7,034 nt of DNA, taken from NCBI GenBank assembly GCA_017610225.1, contig JAFCCM010000085.1, forward strand, positions 1 through 7,034, in the 5' to 3' direction. This document shows positions 1 through 4,762 of the stretch, piece after piece. Under the pieces are notes generated by a model. That model was not told the origin of the DNA, made no database searches, and saw only the letters and a program-made list of their open reading frames with translations. Origin of the DNA: Candidatus Aenigmatarchaeota archaeon. Its GTDB lineage: Archaea; Aenigmatarchaeota; Aenigmatarchaeia; CG10238-14. The position numbers and the translations under genes are program-made. Each line of letters opens with the position of its first letter. The first letter of the stretch is position 1.

Positions 1-973
1 TTAATGGATTCTTGGCCATTCTAATTTCTGAAATTTCAAAAGGAAGCTCATAATTAGAAATTACTTGTTTGAATAAGTTTAAAAATCCTTGAGGCAATGA
101 AGTTCCTCCAGCAATTACAATTGGAATTTTCTCATCAATTTCAATATCTACTTTGTCTTCAAACTCTTTAATCATTTTTTTAATAGAATAATTCATCAAA
201 GATTCATAATAATATTTTAATGCCTCAAGAACTCTTCTTCTTTTTTTATTTTTCTCATTCAAAAATCCTGTTTCCAAATTTAAATATTTTTCTTTGATAC
301 TTGCAATTCTATTTGGGATCATTCCAAGAGATTCCGCAGTATTACTATCTATCCAATCTCCACTTCTTGCAGTAGAAAAAGTTAGAGCTTCAATTCCTTT
401 TATAGAAAATGCACAATTCATCATGCCAGCACCAAAACTTATTCCCACACCCGTGAACTTTTCTTTTGCACATTCTGAATATATTATAGCCATTCCTTCA
501 TTCAATGATTTATGGTTTATCCCCAAACTACTTAATATTCTTCCAAAAACTCTTTCATGATATGTCACAGAGCGAGATTCATCAATTGCAGAGGCAGGTA
601 CAGAAAATACACAAAAACAATCATAATTTTTAATATCTCCAATTAAATTTTTAATTATTAAAGTTATCACATCAATTGCATCAATTTCTTTAGCAGATAT
701 TAAACCACTTTCCATTGGTCGTGAAACTTCTTGAGCAAAAATATTTGCAAATTTAAATGCATCTTCTCCTATAATAAAAAGACCATCATCTGATTCAACA
801 TAACTAATATCTGTCAATTCAGATATTAATATATCATCACTATTTATTGGAAGAAAAACATTTCGAGTAATATTAATTTTATCACTATCTGAACGAGCAC
901 AACATAAATTTCCAGTTCCTATATCTAAACCCAAATATAGAATTTTTTCTTTTTTTATAGATTCATCACCCAT
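1..973 (-). CDS. Actin-like ATPase of the MreB/ParM/Hsp70 superfamily, C-terminus cut by window edge
   Basis: The frame reads open from ATG at 973 to the window edge: 324 codons with no stop. Seen: a phosphate-1 loop LGLDIGTGN at residues 14-22; RPMESGLIS at 85-93, matching the MreB RPM-x-x-G-x-I block; VPAS at 125-128 followed by NEGMAIIYSE at 158-167, equivalent to the MreB EEPMAAAIGA block; a phosphate-2 region GISFGAGMMN at 177-186; ARSGDWID at 202-209; and an adenosine motif VIAGGTSLPQGF at 286-297. The last residues, AKNPL, sit where MreB-type proteins read DPL before a VARG helix, so I infer only about 20-40 residues are missing. Family members polymerise into ATP-dependent filaments that segregate or position DNA or set cell shape. 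The phosphate-2 Asp is replaced by Ser179, so hydrolysis may be altered. The start has GGAG 9 bases upstream (983-986). It follows the HExxE gene after 22 bases. The superfamily is firm; the cellular role is not. Confidence 0.88.
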   Translation of the reverse strand, partial: MGDESIKKEKILYLGLDIGTGNLCCARSDSDKINITRNVFLPINSDDILISELTDISYVESDDGLFIIGEDAFKFANIFAQEVSRPMESGLISAKEIDAIDVITLIIKNLIGDIKNYDCFCVFSVPASAIDESRSVTYHERVFGRILSSLGINHKSLNEGMAIIYSECAKEKFTGVGISFGAGMMNCAFSIKGIEALTFSTARSGDWIDSNTAESLGMIPNRIASIKEKYLNLETGFLNEKNKKRRRVLEALKYYYESLMNYSIKKMIKEFEDKVDIEIDEKIPIVIAGGTSLPQGFLNLFKQVISNYELPFEISEIRMAKNPL

Positions 974-995
974 TTTTTAGTTCTCCAATTAAAAA

Positions 996-1295
996 TTAAT
1001 GTTTAAATGTATCTCTAAAATCTAATTTATTATCTCGAATAATTTGAAACAAATTTTCTGAAAAAACTGTTAAATGAGTATGATTAATTTCTAAATTATT
1101 CTGATATTTAATACATTCAAACAATTCATGTAAAAAAGCTTCAGATATTGAACTTTCAGGAATATCTGATTCATTTCTTAACCTAATTAATTTATAATAA
1201 TCATTGTATTCACCTGGACTAGTTATCTCTTTTGTTAACACTTTTTCTACTTTAATTTGATGTCCACCACTTTTAATTTGATCTGGAATTTTCAT
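996..1295 (-). CDS. Small phage protein with degenerate HExx metallopeptidase-like motif (HELFE)
   Basis: A 99-residue protein. It opens with MKIPDQIKSGGHQIKVEKV, the 'K-I-P-x-x-I-K-x-G-G-H-x-x-K-V' signature that I recognise from a widespread family of small phage proteins. Those proteins have a strand-rich N-terminus, then a helix with HExxH or HExxE, then a helix ending in a 'SE-x-L-x-Q-x-L-x-D-N' block. All three parts are visible here: GGHQIKV at 10-16, AFLHELFECI at 53-62 (His56, Glu57, Glu60), and FSENLFQIIRDN at 78-89. The second metal-ligand histidine of HExxH is a glutamate, so zinc protease activity is doubtful; metal binding through His56 and other carboxylates remains possible. 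No substrate is known to me. It starts 11 bases after the Acb2/Tad1-like gene. AAAGGA (1302-1307), overlapping that gene's stop codon, serves as its ribosome site. Family recognition is from memory of sequence pattern, not from a search. Confidence 0.72.
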   Translation of the reverse strand: MKIPDQIKSGGHQIKVEKVLTKEITSPGEYNDYYKLIRLRNESDIPESSISEAFLHELFECIKYQNNLEINHTHLTVFSENLFQIIRDNKLDFRDTFKH

Positions 1296-1306
1296 ATTTT
1301 TTTCCT

Positions 1307-1672
1307 TTACTGAGCATTAGTTCCTTCAACACCTCGTTTAATTCTTTCATTTGTTCGATGATTTAACCAATGCATAGCTTCTTGAACTTTTGTGAGAGCT
1401 AATTCATTTTCTCTACAAGCAAAATATCCCGCTTGAAAAGATTGAAGTCTATCAATTACAATAGCTAAAAGATCTTCATTTTGACACCCATTTATTCCTT
1501 TTTCTTTTACTGGACCCTTTTGAAAAAATATATGCCCAAATTCTCCCTCAATAACGTTTTCTGGTTTCTCTGAAGGACTAATATAAAATTTATGACAAGC
1601 ATTTCCATAACTTGGTTCATCCTCAACTAAAACTTTTGTGTATTTATCACTTCCTGTGTTTAATTTTCTCAT
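1307..1672 (-). CDS. Acb2/Tad1-like hairpin-domain protein, candidate sponge for anti-phage nucleotide signals
   Basis: A 121-residue protein. The C-terminal part has the hallmark block of the Acb2/Tad1 hairpin family: GINGCQNEDLLAIVIDRL at 59-76, FQAGYFACREN at 79-89, ALTKVQEAMHWLNHRTNER at 92-110 and RGVEGT at 113-118. This predicts two long antiparallel helices. Residues 11-52 look strand-rich (KVLVEDEP, CHKFYI, HIFFQKGPV) and precede the hairpin, an order like that of Tad1 rather than the shorter all-helical Acb2. Characterised relatives are phage proteins. Acb2 binds cyclic oligonucleotides made by CBASS; Tad1 binds cyclic ADP-ribose isomers made by Thoeris, and some Tad1 proteins also bind CBASS signals. 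Many family members have no tested ligand, so function here is inferred. Translation is probably coupled to the upstream gene by an ATGA overlap, with AAGGAG at 1679-1684, 6 bases before the ATG. Its G+C is clearly higher than that of the gene before it. Confidence 0.82.
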   Translation of the reverse strand: MRKLNTGSDKYTKVLVEDEPSYGNACHKFYISPSEKPENVIEGEFGHIFFQKGPVKEKGINGCQNEDLLAIVIDRLQSFQAGYFACRENELALTKVQEAMHWLNHRTNERIKRGVEGTNAQ

Positions 1673-2181
1673 ATTCTTCTCCTTTTCTTTTTAAGCATAT
1701 TAGATAACAATTTTGAGGTTTCATTAATATTTTCTTTATTGTTAATTTCTTTTTTTATAGACAATGAAGACTCATTAAATTCTAATTTAGAAGTATTAAT
1801 ATTAGGAATAAATTCATCAACTTTATAAATATCATCTTCATTTTTTAAATTTTCTTTTGTTTGTATAATTTCTTTAATAATTGTTTTTGAAGATTTATTA
1901 GAATTTTTTTCTAACATTTTTTCAATTTTAATAATTCGATTTTCAATATTCTTTAATATATTATTTTTTTGTTCCATTTTATTTTTAACTATACTTTCTT
2001 TTTTAAAATTTTTAATATTATTTTTTTCAAATATAAAATTTTCTATACCTAATTTTTTTAATTCAGTCATAACTAAATCAATATTATTTTTTGAAATATT
2101 TATTGTAACTGGCGTACGAAATGATAATAAATTAGGAATATTTACAAAATAACCAACATCTTTTATTATAAGTTTTATCAT
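1669..2181 (-). CDS. 170-residue protein of unknown function: small N-terminal domain, coiled coil, basic C-terminus
   Basis: I do not recognise this protein. Residues 1-52 form a compact-looking domain with two strands (MIKLIIKDVGYFVNI and FRTPVTINIS) and a helix (NIDLVMTELKKLGI), ending in IENFIFE. Residues 64-92 carry a hydrophobic heptad pattern (Met69, Leu76, Ile79, Ile83, Ile86, Leu90) that suggests a coiled coil. Residues 93-155 are rich in Asn, Lys, Glu and Ser and probably disordered. The end is SKLLSNMLKKKRRRI: a short amphipathic segment, then seven residues of which six are basic. That tail is written by AAAAAGAAAAGGAGAAGA, which also contains the AAGGAG ribosome site of the next gene. 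The gene overlaps its neighbours on both sides by ATGA. A virion or scaffold-type role is possible, but nothing in the sequence proves it. It is one of the most AT-rich genes in the window; the stretch 1981-2040 has only four G or C bases in 60. Confidence 0.75.
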   Translation of the reverse strand: MIKLIIKDVGYFVNIPNLLSFRTPVTINISKNNIDLVMTELKKLGIENFIFEKNNIKNFKKESIVKNKMEQKNNILKNIENRIIKIEKMLEKNSNKSSKTIIKEIIQTKENLKNEDDIYKVDEFIPNINTSKLEFNESSLSIKKEINNKENINETSKLLSNMLKKKRRRI

Positions 2182-2735
2182 TTTTGTATTCTCTCTAAAT
2201 ATTCTTTTATATTATTATCAGATAATTCATTTTCTGGATAATTAATAATTTGAGTATCTATATTTAAAACTTTTGAAATAGTCTTTTTAATTTCAGGCAT
2301 AACATATAATTCAACTTGACCAACTGTTGAAATCCATATAAAGTCATCATGCTCATTTGATAATTTAACTTTTTGTTTTTCATTAACCATTTTACATAAA
2401 AAATTATACTGAATTGATTCTCGTGTCCCATTATCTGCTAAATATGAAAATTTATCTATAAATGCTAATGGAATAACATCTAATCCTGTTTCTTCTTTCA
2501 CTTCACGAATAAGACAATGTTTTATAGATTCATTAGGGCCTTCGTCACATTTTCCTCTCGGATTTTCATACATTAAAGGGAAAAAATCGCTTGGAGATCT
2601 TCTAATTAATAAAACAAGATTTTCATCATTCTCACCTTTTTTTATTATTATACCTGCGGCTACATTCATTTTTGTTTTTATTTTATCTTTGTCATTTATC
2701 ATATTTGTCTCAAAAAACTTTTGATATAATTTCAT
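2178..2735 (-). CDS. Nudix hydrolase
   Basis: A 185-residue protein. Residues 23-46 (MNVAAGIIIKKG then LVLLIRRSP) form the first Nudix strands. The Nudix box runs from Gly61 to Leu85: GKCDEGPNES, then REVKEETGL at 77-85, giving Glu78, Glu81 and Glu82 for divalent metal. From Gly61 to Arg77 there are two more residues than in the textbook G-x5-E-x7-RE spacing; PRGKCDxGPNES seems to be a normal variant in phage Nudix proteins. Downstream blocks FIDKFSYLAD (92-101), QYNFLCKM (109-116) and DDFIWIS are consistent with a complete domain; VGQVELYVMPEIKKTI follows. The superfamily splits a nucleoside diphosphate linked to another group (ADP-ribose, ApnA, NADH, capped RNA ends). The substrate cannot be read from this sequence. 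The start has GAGGAG with 7-base spacing in a 40-base gap after the 415-residue gene. The stop overlaps the next start as ATGA, so it belongs with the downstream accessory cluster. Confidence 0.92.
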   Translation of the reverse strand: MKLYQKFFETNMINDKDKIKTKMNVAAGIIIKKGENDENLVLLIRRSPSDFFPLMYENPRGKCDEGPNESIKHCLIREVKEETGLDVIPLAFIDKFSYLADNGTRESIQYNFLCKMVNEKQKVKLSNEHDDFIWISTVGQVELYVMPEIKKTISKVLNIDTQIINYPENELSDNNIKEYLERIQK

Positions 2736-2775
2736 ATCTTACTCCTCTATATATTTTTATCATACATTTCAAAAT

Positions 2776-4023
2776 TTAAATTTCCTTTAATTTATATACA
2801 TACAATTCTATTACTTGGTTTTCAACTAAATCAACATCTGCAACTTTTATAATTAGTAACCAACCATCATCTGAAATTATAAAATGATCACCATATTTCA
2901 TTTCTCCATATTTACTATTCACGATTAAAGTTTTTAAATCATCAATTTGTTCAGGAAGATCAATCTCTATATTAATTTCTGATTCTGCTTGTTCTTTACT
3001 TATTATATGATAATATCTTGTGTTAAATTCATAATCTCCAGAAAAAGTCACAACAGAAGTCGAATCATCTATATCAGTAATTTCAGAATTTGACGTTTCA
3101 TCAAGACCCCAATTTCGATGAAATGTTGTAAGATGTCTATCATTAGGAATATCTTCGTTTGAATTAGATGAAAAACAAGATCCATATTTAATTTCTAATT
3201 CTAAATTTTCAGCTAAATAATCAGATTCTAAAACTAAAAATGAAGGTATTTCAATTTCAAATTCAATAGAAACATTTAATTTCCAATCTGATAACTTATC
3301 AGATCCTCCATATTTTTCTGAGCCATCACTCATACTCATCATTTTAAAAAGAGGTTTAATTACACATGGAATTACAAGTTCATTTTTATTTGTAGTTTTA
3401 ACAAGTTTTTCAGATGCTCCAGAATTTAACCAATCAATTTTATAATGAACTCCAGTATATTCATTAGTATATTCATAATCAATAATCTCTTCAGGGAGAA
3501 TAATATATGAATTAAAAAATCGCGGATAAATTATACGTTCTAAGCCACCAAAAATTTGTATTAAATAAACTCGTAAATCACAATATTCATAAAATGAATT
3601 CAATAACATAATAAGCTCTATTTCTCCTTTAAATCTTGAAAATCCAGGAGTTATAAGCATATTAGAATCTTGATATATTGGTTCATATATTCTATTAATC
3701 ATTCCAGGAGCTAAATTAGGAAATCGAAATAATTGTTTTGCTCCTGTATTAGTATCAGCTAATCCAAATTCTCCACTCGGATTAAGAATAAGAGCAGGTA
3801 AATTTGGTTTATCAACTTCTTTTCCATATTGATCTTTTTTTGAAAGATATTCAACTGCTTTTGAATAAGTACCTATTACTGTATATTCAAATCTAGGATA
3901 TAAATAAATACTAAAATAATCTAAAACATCTTTATAAAAATTACCAAAAACTCCATGTATATATAAATAATGATAGCGGTTTTCTGTCATATTAGAATCA
4001 GATGTTGTTGTTAATAAATCCAT
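2776..4023 (-). CDS. 415-residue conserved-looking phage protein, probable virion structural component
   Basis: No enzyme motif is visible. Residues 13-60 form an aromatic, strand- and helix-rich start (NRYHYLYIHGVFGNFYKD, then RFEYTVIGTYSKAVEYL). Residues 72-180 look like a well-folded core with likely conserved blocks: KPNLPALILNPSGEF (72-86), FRFPNLAPGMINRIYEPIYQ (99-118), PGFSRFKGEIELIMLLNSFY (126-145), YCDLRVYLIQIFGGLERIIY (147-166) and YIILPEEIIDYEYTNEYTG (173-191). Residues 246-280 alternate hydrophobic and charged residues (LNVSIEFEIEIP), typical of beta sheet. Residues 283-330 are Ser/Asp/Asn rich, perhaps a loop or linker, before a last strand-rich part. There is no signal peptide or membrane segment. 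The first ATG is chosen because AAAGGA lies 7 bases upstream; Met12 has no such site. The order of blocks feels like proteins of large tailed phages usually left as hypothetical or structural, so 'virion component' is inference only. Confidence 0.6.
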   Translation of the reverse strand: MDLLTTTSDSNMTENRYHYLYIHGVFGNFYKDVLDYFSIYLYPRFEYTVIGTYSKAVEYLSKKDQYGKEVDKPNLPALILNPSGEFGLADTNTGAKQLFRFPNLAPGMINRIYEPIYQDSNMLITPGFSRFKGEIELIMLLNSFYEYCDLRVYLIQIFGGLERIIYPRFFNSYIILPEEIIDYEYTNEYTGVHYKIDWLNSGASEKLVKTTNKNELVIPCVIKPLFKMMSMSDGSEKYGGSDKLSDWKLNVSIEFEIEIPSFLVLESDYLAENLELEIKYGSCFSSNSNEDIPNDRHLTTFHRNWGLDETSNSEITDIDDSTSVVTFSGDYEFNTRYYHIISKEQAESEINIEIDLPEQIDDLKTLIVNSKYGEMKYGDHFIISDDGWLLIIKVADVDLVENQVIELYVYKLKEI

Positions 4024-4130
4024 TTTAATTTCCTTTTAAAAATAATTTTTTATAATTTTGGATCAATAATTGTTCCATCAAAATTAACACAGATATATTT
4101 TTACCCCTCTTTTAAAAACAAAATTCATAA
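4024..4130 (-). other. 107-base intergenic gap, the largest inside the gene cluster
   Basis: This separates the 204-residue gene from the 415-residue gene. It contains the HAD-like stub, a direct repeat of AAAATTAT (minus strand, roughly 4043-4060), and the ribosome site AAGGA (4031-4035) of the downstream gene. I see no GC-rich hairpin followed by a T run, so no factor-independent terminator, and no clear -35/-10 pair. Transcription probably reads through. Confidence 0.6.
4050..4100 (-). pseudogene. Remnant of the start of a HAD-type hydrolase gene
   Basis: In the 107-base gap, one minus-strand frame reads KYICVNFDGTIIDPKL and then stops (TTA on the plus strand at 4050-4052). This closely resembles the N-terminus of small phage HAD-superfamily phosphatases, which begin M-K-Y-I-x-V-D-F-D-G-T-I-x-D. 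An AGAGGGG stretch (4104-4110) lies just upstream, where a ribosome site would be, but the expected ATG is missing and the frame meets TAA at 4101-4103. The first catalytic Asp (motif I DxDGT) reads Asn, one base away from GAT. I read it as the 5' stub of a deleted gene. A chance match of 16 residues cannot be excluded. Confidence 0.42.
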
Positions 4131-4745
4131 TTAAATCAACTTAATAACTTCTGAACTCCTATCAACAATTGGTTTAAAATTTGATTTTTTAAAAGTTTTA
4201 AATTCTTGATGAAATTCTTGAAGAGAAACTAAAGATGAACTCGTACTAATTTGAAGAGCTGTTGTTCTTATAATTTTTTTCTGAAGTCTTCTTGCAATAT
4301 TCTGTCTTTCTGCAATAATAAAAATAAATTCATTACGATAAATATTTATTGTAAATCCATATATATTCAATTTATCATAAAATATACGTCCATCAGTTTC
4401 AAATTTTGATAAAGTAATAGTTTCATTTAAAATAAAAGAAATATCTTGATAATTTTCAGATTTAATAGATTTAAATTGATTTTTAATATCTAAAGTACTT
4501 TTTTTAAAATTATGTAAATTTAAAAAAGTTTCACAAAATGGAGAAGATTCTAAATTTTTAAACATATTTACTTTAATTCCATATTTATTATTTAACATTT
4601 TATCATTAGAAAAATCTGGTTTAACATTAAATAATAAAAAAATTGAATTTTTATTGTAAAAAATACCTAAATTATAAAATCCTCCTAAAAATGGAATTCT
4701 TAAATTATATTGTCTATTAAATGTTTTTCCTAAATGTAAGCTCAA
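4131..4745 (-). CDS. 204-residue protein of unknown function with TTG start
   Basis: I do not recognise this protein. It starts at TTG (4743-4745): GGAG (4752-4755, within AAGAGGAGA) sits 6 bases upstream, and the next in-frame Met is residue 50, deep inside the strand-rich region. Residues 6-45 predict three strands (KTFNRQYNLRIPF, FYNLGIFYN, SIFLLFNVKP). A further strand pair falls at 55-62. Residues 101-146 again look beta-rich (DISFILNETITLSKF, then YGFTINIYRNEFIFIIAE). The end is helical and basic: RQNIARRLQKKIIRTTALQ at 147-165. Long sheets ending in a basic helix could suit nucleic-acid or protein binding, but there is no diagnostic motif. The gene lies 17 bases after the 655-residue gene and shares its low G+C, so the two probably act in the same process. 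It has no signal peptide or clear membrane span. Confidence 0.65.
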   Translation of the reverse strand: MSLHLGKTFNRQYNLRIPFLGGFYNLGIFYNKNSIFLLFNVKPDFSNDKMLNNKYGIKVNMFKNLESSPFCETFLNLHNFKKSTLDIKNQFKSIKSENYQDISFILNETITLSKFETDGRIFYDKLNIYGFTINIYRNEFIFIIAERQNIARRLQKKIIRTTALQISTSSSLVSLQEFHQEFKTFKKSNFKPIVDRSSEVIKLI

Positions 4746-4759
4746 ATTAATCTCCTCTT
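4746..4759 (-). promoter_or_regulatory. Ribosome binding site that decides the TTG start
   Basis: On the minus strand AAGAGGAGA (4759-4751) is followed by 6 bases and then TTG. The complementarity to 16S rRNA and the ideal spacing are the reasons to place the start of the 204-residue gene here instead of at the internal Met50. Confidence 0.7.
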
Positions 4760-4762
4760 ATT

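Noticed and set aside
294..560. Plus-strand open frame of 88 codons
   Set aside because: It lies wholly opposite the actin-like gene, whose motifs fix the coding strand, and it has no ribosome site or recognisable protein.
2178..2735. Nudix enzyme as inactive because the box spacing departs from G-x5-E-x7-RE
   Set aside because: The catalytic REVKEETGL block is intact, and the extra two residues lie in the loop before it, a change tolerated in the superfamily.
4041..4062. AT-rich AAAATTAT-type repeat as a terminator hairpin
   Set aside because: The two copies are direct, not inverted, so no stem forms.
4084..4128. 14-codon ORF MNFVFKRGVKIYLC on the minus strand in the gap
   Set aside because: Very short, no spaced ribosome site, and its second half is the out-of-frame reading of the HAD-like stub.
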